DNA from: Actinobaculum sp. 313
Lineage (GTDB): Bacteria; Actinomycetota; Actinomycetes; Actinomycetales; Actinomycetaceae
Reading direction: 5' to 3'
DNA length: 64,000 nt
NCBI RefSeq assembly: GCF_003073475.1
Contig: NZ_CP029033.1
Location: forward strand, 1,860,001-1,924,000
The position numbers were made by a program, and so were the translations under genes. Below the pieces are notes generated by a model that saw nothing but the letters and a program-made list of their open reading frames with translations, had not been told where the DNA came from and made no database searches. Of this stretch, positions 19,365 through 29,033 are shown in pieces (position 1 is the stretch's first letter; each line of letters opens with the position of its first letter).

Positions 19365-20008
19365 GAGCCTGTTGTTTCCTCCTTTGCCGCCTCCTGCGCT
19401 GCGGCCAGAATATAGGACGTTGACACCGCCCCGGGGTCCAGATGCCCGGCAGAACGCACCCCCAGGTATGAGGCACGCCCCTTGGTTGCGACCATGTCAA
19501 AGGTGGACTGCGCGCCAACAGCAGCCGCCCGCGCAGCCGCTTCAAGCACCGCATGGCACCCGCCGCCTACTTCGGCGGCGTGAGCCGCCGCACGGACCGC
19601 AGGAGCCCACGCATCGACCATGGTTTTCTCCTCCTCGGCCGCCTTGCCGCGCTCCTGAATACCGGTACATGCCGCTTGCAGCATTGCCACTAGCTCATTC
19701 GGGCCGATATCCTCCCGCGCCGCACCCGCCATACGCAGGTAGGCGGTACCGAGCAAGGGCCCCGATGCGCCACCGACGGTTGACATCAGCGCCATCGCGA
19801 TGGAACGCAGCAGCGGTGCGGGAGCCGGATCCGCCTCGTTGTCCAAGGCCTTCAACGCCGCAGTGTAGCCTCGGTCAAGGTTCTCACCGTGGTCGCCGTC
19901 GCCGATGGCACGGTCCAACTCGATGAGTTCCTCCCGGTGCCGGTGTATGGAGGCCGCTGCGCGGCGTGTCCAGTCCGCAACCCACAGGCCTCCGAGCGTA
20001 GCAGCCAC
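19361..20008 (-). CDS. dhaL: Dihydroxyacetone kinase subunit DhaL
   Basis: ADP-binding subunit that passes phosphate from DhaM to dihydroxyacetone bound on DhaK. The Mg-ADP site is visible as LDRAIGDGDHGENLDRG (about residues 28-44), with the conserved STVGGASGPLLGTAY helix further on. I place the start at GTG 20008, one base after the dhaK stop TGA (20010-20012) and preceded by GGAAGGG; an open frame extends upstream inside dhaK but lacks family similarity. Length 215 aa, normal for the family. Confidence 0.93.
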   Translation of the reverse strand: MAATLGGLWVADWTRRAAASIHRHREELIELDRAIGDGDHGENLDRGYTAALKALDNEADPAPAPLLRSIAMALMSTVGGASGPLLGTAYLRMAGAAREDIGPNELVAMLQAACTGIQERGKAAEEEKTMVDAWAPAVRAAAHAAEVGGGCHAVLEAAARAAAVGAQSTFDMVATKGRASYLGVRSAGHLDPGAVSTSYILAAAQEAAKEETTGS

Positions 20009-20009
20009 C

Positions 20010-21008
20010 TCAGTATCCCTTCCGCAATGCCGCCGTCCACACCGGGGCATCCCATCCCGCCAGCATGGCGTCCGTGGCTCGCGCCAGTGTGACGGACACG
20101 CCTTGCATATCGAGGCTGGTGACGTAGTTGCCTACCAGCGTCCGTTCAATTCTCACATCGAGCGCGTCGAGCTGTTGTGCTACACGTCGGAAGACGATAT
20201 CCAATTGGTAGGCGGGAGTCGCCCCCATGCCGTTGACGAGTACGAGCACGCCTTCTCCCGCAACGAGTCGCAGATCCTGCGCTACGGCGGCCACTAAGCG
20301 GTCCGTTAACTCGTCGGCACTGGCCATGGCGATACGCGCTGCGCCGGGCTCGCCGTGGATACCGATTCCCAGCTCGACTTCATCCGCAAGAAGCTCGAAT
20401 CCAGGTTTTCCAACATGCGGCACGGTGCAGCCTCCCAATGCCAATGCCATTGACCTGACTTCCCGCGCGGCCTCTTCGGCGGCGGCAGTGACCGCTTCCA
20501 ATGCACCCCCGGATGCAGCTGCCGCCCCCGCTATCTTTTCAACGAAGAGCGTTCCTGCCACCCCGCGCCGACCGGCTGTAAAAGTGGAGTCCTCCACCGC
20601 AACATCGTCGGCCACAAGAACCGAACGGACCGTGTGCCCGTCGGCCTCAGCCAGTTCCCGGGCCATGTCGAAGTTGAGAACGTCGCCGGTGTAGTTCTTG
20701 ACGATGCACAGTACGCCGTCGCCGGTATCGGTGCCCGTGATGGCTGCGAGGATGGTATCCGGGGAGGGGGAGGTGAATACGGCACCCGGAACTGCGGCGT
20801 CAAGCATACCGTTGCCCACCAGACCGGTGTGGAGGGGTTCGTGGCCCGATCCGCCTCCGGATATTACCGCGACACCGCTGGTGCGCGGTTGTGCACGCCC
20901 CACCCACAGCGGGTCGCGGTGCAAGGTGATAATGTCAGCGTTGGCGCGGCACAGGCCCTCCAGCGCCTCTTCGACAACGTCACGCGGGTCATTGATGAGT
21001 GCCTTCAT
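20010..21008 (-). CDS. dhaK: Dihydroxyacetone kinase subunit DhaK
   Basis: Binds dihydroxyacetone covalently as a hemiaminal. Signature pieces: SGGGSGHEPLH (substrate-binding loop), KNYTGDVLNFDMA and the covalent histidine in GIGIHGEPG (about residue 217). Of the two candidate starts, ATG 21008 (MKALINDPRDVV) has AGGAAGG at a good distance, while GTG 21017 would leave no room. First gene of dhaK-dhaL-dhaM. Dihydroxyacetone phosphate made here enters glycolysis. No regulator lies next to the operon; about 270 bp upstream up to ndk holds nothing else recognisable. Confidence 0.95.
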   Translation of the reverse strand: MKALINDPRDVVEEALEGLCRANADIITLHRDPLWVGRAQPRTSGVAVISGGGSGHEPLHTGLVGNGMLDAAVPGAVFTSPSPDTILAAITGTDTGDGVLCIVKNYTGDVLNFDMARELAEADGHTVRSVLVADDVAVEDSTFTAGRRGVAGTLFVEKIAGAAAASGGALEAVTAAAEEAAREVRSMALALGGCTVPHVGKPGFELLADEVELGIGIHGEPGAARIAMASADELTDRLVAAVAQDLRLVAGEGVLVLVNGMGATPAYQLDIVFRRVAQQLDALDVRIERTLVGNYVTSLDMQGVSVTLARATDAMLAGWDAPVWTAALRKGY

Positions 21009-21276
21009 CGTCTTCACCTTCCTGTAGTGCGTGTTGTCGTATGTTTCCGCTGCGGCGCCATCGGCGGCGGAGCCGATTCATATGCCGCCCGGTGGGACAC
21101 GGCTGCCGATTCCCCACCCGACCCCTTGCGGCCGGGGTTGCAGGGCGCAGCCGGGTCACCGTCGGCGCGTGGTAATCCCTCGTCTTTGTGGGCCTTACCA
21201 CGGCGGTTAACGCCGTGCGGGAGGACCATTCGCCCGCCGCACCGGCGCAGCGATTGCCACCCGTCAACAGCAGTTG

Positions 21277-21705
21277 CTATTCGCCCGGGAACCAGAGAGC
21301 GATCTCTTTCTCAGCGTTCTCTGGACTGTCGGAGGCATGGATAATGTTCTCGATGTTGCCGGTTCCCCAGTCACGAGCCAGATCGCCCCGAATCGTGCCC
21401 GGAGCTGCCGCGGTGGGATCGGTGACACCACAAAGATTCCGCACACCTTCGATCACCCGGCTGCCGGAGAAAATGGCGGCCACAATTGGGCCCGATTCCA
21501 TATAAGCGGCAATATCCGGGAAGAAGGGCTTATCAACTAAATCGCTGTAGTGCTCCTGAAGGAGTTCCCGATCAGCCTCGCGCCAACCGATGTTCTCCAG
21601 CACGTAGCCCTTGGCTTCAATGCGACGCAAAACCTCGCCCACGAGTTGCCTGCGCACACCGTCCGGCTTGATCAGAATAAGGATTCGTTCCGTGTTCATG
21701 ATCAT
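21277..21705 (-). CDS. ndk: Nucleoside diphosphate kinase
   Basis: Balances nucleoside triphosphate pools by phosphate exchange through a histidine. The protein has TERILILIKPDGVRRQLVGEVLRRIE, the active-site NIIHASDSPENAEKEI (phospho-His) and the C-terminal LWFPGE. Two in-frame starts, ATG 21705 and ATG 21699, lack a Shine-Dalgarno; a CATAAT hexamer ends 8 bp before 21705, so a leaderless message starting at 21705 is plausible. 142 aa, usual size. It lies about 50 bp after folC on the same strand. Confidence 0.96.
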   Translation of the reverse strand: MIMNTERILILIKPDGVRRQLVGEVLRRIEAKGYVLENIGWREADRELLQEHYSDLVDKPFFPDIAAYMESGPIVAAIFSGSRVIEGVRNLCGVTDPTAAAPGTIRGDLARDWGTGNIENIIHASDSPENAEKEIALWFPGE

Positions 21706-21757
21706 ATTCTCGCATTATGATGTGCGGCGCGCAGCAGTCTTGCACGATCTGCTCCCG

Positions 21758-23176
21758 TTACGCTCCGTCCACGGAGTTCTTTCCCAACAGCTGCCGCACC
21801 CGCCCGATGAGTTGTACCGATCCGAGTACCACCACGGCAGGGGCCGTCATGGGCTGTGAATCGTCGGATTCTGCGCGTGCAGCGGCGAGGTCAATGGCGG
21901 AGAGGAGATCCTCCTCGAGGTGCACACGGTCGGCTCCGAATACGTCATGAGCTGCTGCCGCCAGTTCCTCGGCGGGCATGGCACGCTCCGATGGCATGCC
22001 GGTGACCACAATTTCCGCCAGCACCGGTTCAAGCACGCCGAGCACGCCCTCGACATCCTTATCCGCCATCATTGCAATCACACCGACAAGCCGCCCCGGG
22101 AAGTACTCTGGCAAGGCACGTGCCGTGGCGAGCGCACCGTGCGGATTGTGCGCAGCATCGATAACAACCGTGGGCGAGTTACGCACCACTTCCATTCGTC
22201 CGGGCGAACTCACCGCCATAAAGGCATGCTCGACGACGTCGCCGCTCAGTGCCGACCCGTCAAAGAAAGCCTCAACCGCTGTGATCGCCAAGGCCGCATT
22301 CTCCGCTTGAAACTCTCCGCGCAGTCCAAGAGGAATATCTTCGTATACCGCCGCCGGAGTCTGCACTGTGACAAGCTGCCCGCCCACTGCGGTTTCGCGG
22401 GAGAGAACTCGCAGGGTTGGACCAGCCGAAATCAACCTGGCGCCAACGTCCCGGCACCGCTGCGCAGGCATATCAGCGATCTCTTCGGGCTGCGCGGCGC
22501 ACACGAGCACACTGCCCGGCTTCACGATGCCCAACTTCTCCCGCGCAATACCACTCAATTCGTTGCCCAACCACCGCTCGTGATCATGGGAAATCGGCGT
22601 CAGGACGGCGACGTCCGCATCGATGACATTAGTTGCGTCCCAGAGTCCGCCCATCCCGACTTCCACGACGGCGACCTCCACCGGCGCATTGGCGAAAGCG
22701 GCGTATGCCATCGCGGTAAGCACCTCGAAGAAGCTGAGCCGCGGCCCTCCGGCCTGCTGCGACTTCGCGTCCGCCAGTGCAATGAAGGGCTCGACGTCAT
22801 CCCATGTGGCAACAAAATCCTCCCGGGAGATCGCCTGCCCGTCAACGGCGATCCGCTCACGGACGCTCTCCAGGTGTGGGGAGGTGAACCGTCCGGTTCG
22901 CAGGCCGCGTTCCCGCAGCAGGGCCTCAATCATCCGCGCCGCCGAGGTCTTGCCATTGGTTCCGGTGACGTGAATGGCGTGAAATGAACGCTGCGGATTG
23001 CCCATCATGTCAAGGCAGTCGCGCACCCGCTCCAATGATGGCTGCACCTTATGCTCGGGGGCACGGGAGATTATATCCTGATAAATTGCCTCGACCTGGG
23101 CGTCAAGCTCCGCCTGCCGAGCCAGACCTTCCGGAGTGTCTGAATTCGCCTTACTCACTGAATCCGCCTCGCTCAC
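21758..23176 (-). CDS. folC: Folylpolyglutamate / dihydrofolate synthase
   Basis: Adds glutamate to dihydropteroate and to folates. The Mur-ligase-type ATP-binding motif is HVTGTNGKTSAARM (about residues 68-81), followed by GRFTSPHLESVRERI (the folate-loop signature), VEVGMGGLWDATN, and the C-terminal-domain entry VVIDAAHNPHG. 472 aa with about 30 extra N-terminal polar residues, as usual in actinobacteria. It follows ileS by about 150 bp and precedes ndk, the common actinobacterial cluster. Confidence 0.95.
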   Translation of the reverse strand: MSEADSVSKANSDTPEGLARQAELDAQVEAIYQDIISRAPEHKVQPSLERVRDCLDMMGNPQRSFHAIHVTGTNGKTSAARMIEALLRERGLRTGRFTSPHLESVRERIAVDGQAISREDFVATWDDVEPFIALADAKSQQAGGPRLSFFEVLTAMAYAAFANAPVEVAVVEVGMGGLWDATNVIDADVAVLTPISHDHERWLGNELSGIAREKLGIVKPGSVLVCAAQPEEIADMPAQRCRDVGARLISAGPTLRVLSRETAVGGQLVTVQTPAAVYEDIPLGLRGEFQAENAALAITAVEAFFDGSALSGDVVEHAFMAVSSPGRMEVVRNSPTVVIDAAHNPHGALATARALPEYFPGRLVGVIAMMADKDVEGVLGVLEPVLAEIVVTGMPSERAMPAEELAAAAHDVFGADRVHLEEDLLSAIDLAAARAESDDSQPMTAPAVVVLGSVQLIGRVRQLLGKNSVDGA

Positions 23177-23327
23177 TAACGTCTTGTTCCTCTGTCACCG
23201 CGCCTCCGCCACCCGGCAGGGGCACTTCACCCGCCGAGTGGCGCAGCCCAACGCGCGCTGCACGGCGACCTCCACCCAGTGGATGCCGCCGCACCATCAC
23301 GGTCGGTACCGCACACGTCACCGTAGG

Positions 23328-26300
23328 TCAGTTCTCCATTTTTGCGACGTCCACCTCAAGGGACGTCACCCCACCGGCGACATCCGCCTGCAGGGCAAGT
23401 GTCTCCGTCGCGATGAACTCCAGGTGACTGCGCACGCCTTCCACTCGCTCATCGGGTACGCGCAAGGTGAGGGCGATCCGGTCGGCCACGTGTAGCCCGG
23501 CGGTCTTGCGTTCCTCCTGGACCGCGCGCACGACGTCGCGGGCGTATCCCTCTGCCTCCAATTCGGCGTCGAGTTGCGTATCCAACACGACGAAGGAACC
23601 GGAGGCCAGGACTGCAGCCACTGACCCTTCGTCGGCCGACACCGATGTGGTCAGCGTGTACTGCCCTTCGGTCAGTTCAACCGCCGGATCGGTATGCAGT
23701 AGCACACCGTTGCTCGTCTCTTCCCAAGCACCCTCTCGCGCCGCCTTGAACAGTGCCGAGGTTTGCTTGCGGACCGCGGGATCCAGCTCACGCGGAAGCA
23801 CAGCCAGCTCCCGTGTCACCGTCAAACCGCAGGTCTCTGGATCTTCCAGGATCACATCTTTCACGTTGACTTCGGACGCGATCAGCGCACGGTAGGCGGA
23901 GAGATCCGCCGTCGAGACGACCCGCAGGGACCGCAGAGGTTGGCGCACACGCAGCTTGTTCGTCTTGCGCAGCGAATGGGCCGCAGATACAACCGCGCGG
24001 ACCTCGTCCATCTGCGCAACGAGCACCGGGTTGGCAACGGCATCTGGAAGCTCCGGCCAATCGGTGAGGTGAACGGATCGTCCACCGGTCAATCCACGCC
24101 AAATCTCCTCTGTCACCAACGGGAACAGTGGCGCCATGACGCGGCACAGCACCTCCAGCGCTGTGTAAAGCGTGTCGAATGCCCGATGGTCTTCCGCCCA
24201 GAAGCGGTCACGCTGGGTACGCACATACCAATTGGTCAGTACGTCCAGGTAGTCGCGGATGCTTTGCGCCGCCCCGGGGATCTCGTATTCATCAAGTCGG
24301 CTACGCACGGTGTCGGCCAGGTCCTTGGTGGAGGCCAAGAGGTAGCGGTCCATCACTTCAAGATCGGCCAAGGCCTGCGGATCGGACAGATTGATCGCCT
24401 GAGCGAGATACCCCTGCCCCTTGGCGCAGGTCTGTGCGTAAAGCGCGAAGAAGTACCACGAGTTCCACAGCGGCAGCTCGATTGACCGCACGGACTCGCG
24501 GATGCCTTCCTCGGAGACGGACAGGTTGCCGCCTCGCAGAATGGTGGAACTCATCAGTGTCCAACGCACCGGATCGGAGCCGTAGGTATCAAACATCTCG
24601 GTGGGATCCGGGTAGTTGCGCAGCGACTTGGATGCCTTCTGCCCGTCGTCGCCCAAAACGATGCCGTGGGAGACACAGGTGGTGAAGGCACGGGAGTCGA
24701 AAAGCGCGGTGGAAAGCACGTGTAGCGTATAGAACCAACCGCGCGTCTGGCCGATGTACTCGACGATGAAGTCTCCCGGGAAGTGATTCTCGAACCACTC
24801 CTTGTTCTCGAACGGGTAGTGCTTTTGCGCAAATGGCATGGAACCCGAATCGAACCAGCAGTCCAGGACATCGCTGATTCTCCGCATGGTTGACTTTCCG
24901 GTCGGATCATCCGGATTGGGGCGGGTCAGTTCATCGATATACGGACGATGCAGATCCACCTCTCCCTGCGGATTGCGTGGCAGTCGACCGAAGTCCCGTT
25001 CCAGCTCTGCCAGAGAACCGTAGACGTCGACACGAGGATACTGCGGATCGTCCGACTTCCACACAGTGATCGGTGTGCCCCAGTAGCGGTTTCGGGAGAT
25101 TGACCAGTCACGCGCACCGGCCAGCCAGTGCCCGAACTGTCCCTCCTTGATATGGTCCGGCACCCACATGATGCCCTCGTTCAGTTCGACCATACGGTCG
25201 CGGAACTTGGTGACCGCGACGAACCAAGAGGAAACGGCGCGGTAGATCAGAGGCTCTCGGCAGCGCCAGCAGTGCGGATAGGAGTGCACGTAGTTCTTCT
25301 CCTGTACGAGCACCGACCTTTCCTGCTCCGGTCGTCGGCTCAGCGGGCCGGATGCATCACGCAGGTCGCGGATGATGGGACGATTCGCATCGAAGACGAG
25401 TTCACCTTCGTAGTCCGGGACTTCCGAGGTGAATCGGCCGTCCTCCCCCACCGGAACAACCGTGCCGATGCCGACTGCCTGGCAGGCGATCATGTCATCC
25501 TCGCCGAAGGCCGGGGCAAGGTGGACAAGGCCGGTGCCGTCTTCCGTCGTGACGTAGTCGGCGGGGATTACCGTCCAAGCGTTCGGTCCGGGAGTCTCTT
25601 CGCCGCGTCCCGTGAAATAGTCGAAAATCGGGTGGTAACGCCGCCCGACCAGTTCTGTGCCCTTGTACTGTTCAAGGATCTGCGGTTCTTCACCGAGTTC
25701 TTTTGCGTAAGCAGCCACACGGTCGCGGGCGATGATGACGCGTTCACCGGCGACGGGCGAGTCAAGTTCCGAACTCACCACCACGGTTACGTAGTCCACC
25801 TGCGGCCCCACGGCCACGGCCGAATTGGACGGAAGGGTCCACGGCGTCGTCGTCCAGATCAGCAGTAGTTCACCAGTGTCCGCCATGCGCATACCAACGG
25901 TGACCGTCTGATCCTGCCGGTCACGGTAGGTGTCATCCATACGGAGCTCGTGGTTGGACAGCGGCGTCTCATCGTGCCAGCAGTATGGCAGGACTCGATA
26001 GCCCTCGTATGCCAGACCCTTGTCATACAGCTGTTTGAATGCCCAGATCACGGATTCGATGTAGTCCGTGTCAAGCGTCTTGTAACCTTTTTCGAAGTCC
26101 ACCCAGCGTGCCTGACGGTTGACGTAGTCCTCCCACTCCTTGGTGTATTTGAGCACGGAGGTGCGGCAGGCATCGTTGAATTTGTCGATGCCCATGGCTT
26201 CGATTTCGGACTTGTCTTCGATGCCTAGCTCGCGTTCGGCTTCCAGCTCGGCCGGAAGACCGTGCGTGTCCCACCCGAATACGCGGTCTACTTTCTTTCC

Positions 26301-26558
26301 GCGTTGCGTCTGATAGCGGGCGACGAGGTCCTTCACGTAGCCGGTCAGAAGGTGCCCGTAATGTGGGAGTCCGTTGGCGAAGGGCGGGCCGTCGTAGAAG
26401 ACGAACTCATTGGAGCCGTCCGGACCGCTCGGGCGCTGGTCTATCGACGCCTGGAACGTCCCATCCTGCTTCCAGTAGGTGAGAACGCTTTCTTCCAGCT
26501 GTGGGAAGCGCGGGGATGCCTCAACGTCTCCGTCACGGTGAAGCGGGTAGTCGGCCAT
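23328..26558 (-). CDS. ileS: Isoleucyl-tRNA synthetase
   Basis: Charges tRNA-Ile; class I synthetase of about 1076 aa, the longer eukaryote-like (type 2) form used by many actinobacteria and associated in other species with mupirocin tolerance. HIGH motif is [14 protein letters not shown] motif is QKASKSLRN; the editing domain has the [17 protein letters not shown] segment; the anticodon-binding region follows [22 protein letters not shown] 26558 is preceded by AAGGAG; an upstream in-frame ATG at 26576 is less well placed. Expression is very likely controlled by the T-box leader just upstream. Confidence 0.97.
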   Translation of the reverse strand: MADYPLHRDGDVEASPRFPQLEESVLTYWKQDGTFQASIDQRPSGPDGSNEFVFYDGPPFANGLPHYGHLLTGYVKDLVARYQTQRGKKVDRVFGWDTHGLPAELEAERELGIEDKSEIEAMGIDKFNDACRTSVLKYTKEWEDYVNRQARWVDFEKGYKTLDTDYIESVIWAFKQLYDKGLAYEGYRVLPYCWHDETPLSNHELRMDDTYRDRQDQTVTVGMRMADTGELLLIWTTTPWTLPSNSAVAVGPQVDYVTVVVSSELDSPVAGERVIIARDRVAAYAKELGEEPQILEQYKGTELVGRRYHPIFDYFTGRGEETPGPNAWTVIPADYVTTEDGTGLVHLAPAFGEDDMIACQAVGIGTVVPVGEDGRFTSEVPDYEGELVFDANRPIIRDLRDASGPLSRRPEQERSVLVQEKNYVHSYPHCWRCREPLIYRAVSSWFVAVTKFRDRMVELNEGIMWVPDHIKEGQFGHWLAGARDWSISRNRYWGTPITVWKSDDPQYPRVDVYGSLAELERDFGRLPRNPQGEVDLHRPYIDELTRPNPDDPTGKSTMRRISDVLDCWFDSGSMPFAQKHYPFENKEWFENHFPGDFIVEYIGQTRGWFYTLHVLSTALFDSRAFTTCVSHGIVLGDDGQKASKSLRNYPDPTEMFDTYGSDPVRWTLMSSTILRGGNLSVSEEGIRESVRSIELPLWNSWYFFALYAQTCAKGQGYLAQAINLSDPQALADLEVMDRYLLASTKDLADTVRSRLDEYEIPGAAQSIRDYLDVLTNWYVRTQRDRFWAEDHRAFDTLYTALEVLCRVMAPLFPLVTEEIWRGLTGGRSVHLTDWPELPDAVANPVLVAQMDEVRAVVSAAHSLRKTNKLRVRQPLRSLRVVSTADLSAYRALIASEVNVKDVILEDPETCGLTVTRELAVLPRELDPAVRKQTSALFKAAREGAWEETSNGVLLHTDPAVELTEGQYTLTTSVSADEGSVAAVLASGSFVVLDTQLDAELEAEGYARDVVRAVQEERKTAGLHVADRIALTLRVPDERVEGVRSHLEFIATETLALQADVAGGVTSLEVDVAKMEN

Positions 26559-26569
26559 GTCATCTCCTT

Positions 26570-26835
26570 GTCGCATCGGTCAGGCGAGGACGACACTCGG
26601 ATGCACGGGCATCCGCAGCCGCGGTACCACCTCGCTTGCCGCGCACATGCGTGGCCGCTCATTGGGGACGATAACGAGTCCATCCGTCCGGTTCTACTGG
26701 GGCCGCACCCGCAACCGCAGCAGCCGCACCCCGCCATGGCTGGCGTGTTAAGCGGCACCTCCACAGTCGCGTCGGGCCTGTTCTTCCGGATGCTCGCCGG
26801 TGATACCCCGCTGCCGGTACATCCGCCACGGGCCG
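26570..26835 (-). promoter_or_regulatory. T-box riboswitch of ileS (isoleucine)
   Basis: The ileS leader carries the conserved T-box core AGGTGGTACCGCGG at 26619-26632 (reads on the minus strand), containing the TGGT that pairs with the uncharged tRNA acceptor end. Further upstream an ATC triplet at 26802-26804 lies in GGGGTATCACC just ahead of GAGCATCCGGAAGAACAG, matching the specifier-loop side of Stem I in actinobacterial ileS T-boxes; ATC is an isoleucine codon. After the T-box core comes a small hairpin (CGGATGC / GCATCCG) and then CGTCCTCG, which can pair with the AAGGAG ribosome site. No U-run terminator is present, so control is probably at translation initiation. Confidence 0.88.
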
Positions 26836-27030
26836 GGTCAACACAATGTCACTAGTCTAGTTCGCGGGACCGTCAGGGCCAACCCACGAGGCTGCGCTCA
26901 CCGCGTGAGATGACTCTCGTGCGACCTCAGCGATGCGCCCATGCCGCGCCAACTCGCGGTTCCCGGCTGTTTGCCAGATCAACCGGGCCGCCACGTAGGC
27001 GATGGCGCGCCATATCAAGCGCGAAGTCGC

Positions 27031-27579
27031 CTACAGCACCGAACTGTCTTCGTCGTCATCGTCACCGCAGTCTCCCAAGGCGGCTAGCAGCCCCTTCAGA
27101 TATGCGGCCTGCCCCGCGTGTTGTGCGGCGTCGTCAATAATGCTGACAATACGAACCGCCCGAGTAACCGGCGGATCCCAGGCGCGATCAATCACCTCTG
27201 CCAGCGACTGCTCGGTGAGCGAGCTGATGTACTGATTCGCCGCGGCGACGACGGCGTCGTAGTAGCCGGTGAGAAGTGCCGTATCAGCCACGACCACTCG
27301 GGCGACCTCATCCGCCGTTTGCCCGTACCCATGAGCGTCACGGGGAAGGTCCAATGCGAAACGGTCCACCCATCCCTGACTCGTCCACACGTCACTCGTT
27401 CCCGCCAAGCCGGCGATCTGCATGTCGATCTCCCGTGCCGCGTGCCAAGCCTGCCAGGTGATGGAGTTGGAGCTGGGAGTGGGCTGCCAGTTGGCGTCGT
27501 CGGCACTGATTCCGGCGAGGACACCGTGGAAGGTTTGCTGCGTGCGGGACAGTCCGTCAATGAGAATCGACTTGAACAT
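27031..27579 (-). CDS. DinB-like four-helix-bundle protein
   Basis: 182 aa of the DinB/YfiT-like superfamily (mycothiol- or bacillithiol-dependent transferases and relatives). Expected metal-ligand histidines are seen in WQAWHAAREIDMQIAGL (about residue 46) and DDAAQHAGQAAYLKGL (about residue 155), and the N-terminal helix reads SRTQQTFHGVLAGIS. The C-terminus ends in an acidic run GDDDDEDSSVL. It follows the SDR gene by 19 bp on the same strand and is probably co-transcribed with it. Enzymatic role unknown. Confidence 0.8.
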   Translation of the reverse strand: MFKSILIDGLSRTQQTFHGVLAGISADDANWQPTPSSNSITWQAWHAAREIDMQIAGLAGTSDVWTSQGWVDRFALDLPRDAHGYGQTADEVARVVVADTALLTGYYDAVVAAANQYISSLTEQSLAEVIDRAWDPPVTRAVRIVSIIDDAAQHAGQAAYLKGLLAALGDCGDDDDEDSSVL

Positions 27580-27598
27580 ACCGGTAGTCTAAGCCAGA

Positions 27599-28390
27599 TC
27601 ACTCGTCCGCTGCGGCAAGATCATCGGAGGGCAGTTCGCCCTGCGACGTGCCGCCACGAGCGAAGAGTGACGCCGTGGCCTGGGCGACGGGCCGAACGGT
27701 GACCGAATCGATATTGACGTGCCGGGGCCGAGTCAGCGCCCAGGCAATGACATCGGCAATATCCTCCGCCAGTAGTGGCTCATCAATTCCCCGGTACACG
27801 GCCTGTGCCGCGTCGACATCGCCCAGCCTGTTCAGTGAGAACTCCGGTGTTTTCACCAGCCCCGGCGCTATTTCGATGACTCGCACCTGCTCACCGAGCA
27901 ACTCCAGCCGCAGGGTTTGCGGGATCATGGCCTCCGCATGTTTCGCCGCGGTGTAGCCTGCACCCCCGCGATAGGCCTCGTGGGCCGCCACCGATGTCAC
28001 GAAGACGATATCGCCGCCACTCTCGCGCAGCATGGGCAAAACCGCCTTTGTCAGCCGTAGCGTGCCGAGCACGTTCTTGTCGTACATGGCCTGCCAGGCG
28101 TCGATATTTGCCTCCGCCACCGGGTCAACCCCGATGGCTCCACCGGCCACGTTGACCAAGGCGGTCAGCGGCTCCTGCAGGGCCAGGAACTTCATGAGGT
28201 TGGCCACCGAATCGTCGTCGGTGAGATCTGCGGGGCAGAACTCACACCCGATCTGCCTGCCCAGTTCCTTGATTCGCCCCAACCTACGCGCGGTGGCGAT
28301 CACCTCGAACCCGTCCGCCACCAGCCGACGGGCCGTCGCCTCACCGATTCCCGTTGACGCCCCTGTTACCAGCACCCGTCCGCGTGCCAT
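27599..28390 (-). CDS. Short-chain dehydrogenase/reductase
   Basis: 263-aa classical SDR. NAD(P)-binding TGASTGIGE (residues 9-17), NVAGGAIG in place of the NNAG motif, catalytic Ser in VTSVAA and the YTAAK pair (Tyr and Lys). ATG 28390 is preceded by AGGGAAGAGG. An in-frame open stretch continues to 29572 but runs antisense through proC and low-complexity repeats, so I exclude it. Likely operon with the DinB-like gene. Substrate unknown; the GR.A.RRLGRIKELG segment after beta 2 suggests NADPH preference. Confidence 0.9.
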   Translation of the reverse strand: MARGRVLVTGASTGIGEATARRLVADGFEVIATARRLGRIKELGRQIGCEFCPADLTDDDSVANLMKFLALQEPLTALVNVAGGAIGVDPVAEANIDAWQAMYDKNVLGTLRLTKAVLPMLRESGGDIVFVTSVAAHEAYRGGAGYTAAKHAEAMIPQTLRLELLGEQVRVIEIAPGLVKTPEFSLNRLGDVDAAQAVYRGIDEPLLAEDIADVIAWALTRPRHVNIDSVTVRPVAQATASLFARGGTSQGELPSDDLAAADE

Positions 28391-29033
28391 ATGTACCCTC
28401 TTCCCTGCTGCGGCGTTGTCTACTACTCGCCGACGCGGCCGCCGATCCTTTCCCGGGATCCCTCGCCTCTTCAAGGAGGTTGTTCCTCCCCAGGAACTAC
28501 GTCCGCCCCTGCTACCTCCACTATTCCACAAGTGCCAGACGGAGCATGACATCATCCACGGGTTTGTGCTCTCCGCCTCCGCGCAGGCTGAGGATGCTTT
28601 TGCGCGCGTCACAGCGGCCGTGCGCTTCCTGCTTCCCAAGCGGACCAACGAAAGCGGCCGTCTCTCGCGCCCGCGCGGACGCGGGTAACCACGCTGCGCG
28701 CCGCCGTGTACTCCGCCCACGCGGCTCGCGCCCGCGCGGACGCGGGTAACCACCAGATCGGCCCGGCCCTTTCGATCCAATGGCCCGCGCGCCCGCGCGC
28801 AGGCAAAACCCCTTGCGGGATAAGTCGGAAGGAGAATGTTGCTCGCTCCCGCGCACGTACGCGGAAAATCATGGGCACACATGGAAGATAGCGGATAAAA
28901 CGGTAGGCTCAGCAGTGCATGGTCGCGGAAGCCGGGAGCACACCCGGGCAGGCCCTGCCATGGCCCGGTTTGTGGTCCGCTCATTCCGGGGCGCGGCTCG
29001 CCTATCCGCTTAGCGGCCAGGAAAGGAGAAACG
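28391..29033. other. Intergenic stretch with GC-rich hairpin repeats
   Basis: About 640 bp between the divergent SDR and proC genes, longer than a promoter region needs. It contains the two 29-bp repeats annotated separately and a third partial GC-rich copy near 28785-28800, plus the proC ribosome site AGGAAAGGAG just before 29034. Reading frames here are antisense noise of arginine-rich composition. No RNA gene seen. Confidence 0.4.
28664..28753. repeat. Two 29-bp direct repeats, each a hairpin
   Basis: Identical 29-bp units at 28664-28692 and 28725-28753, 61 bp from start to start. Each contains the stem CCCGCG-CGGA-CGCGGG followed by TAACCAC. A REP-like extragenic palindrome family is the natural reading. 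Confidence 0.75.
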
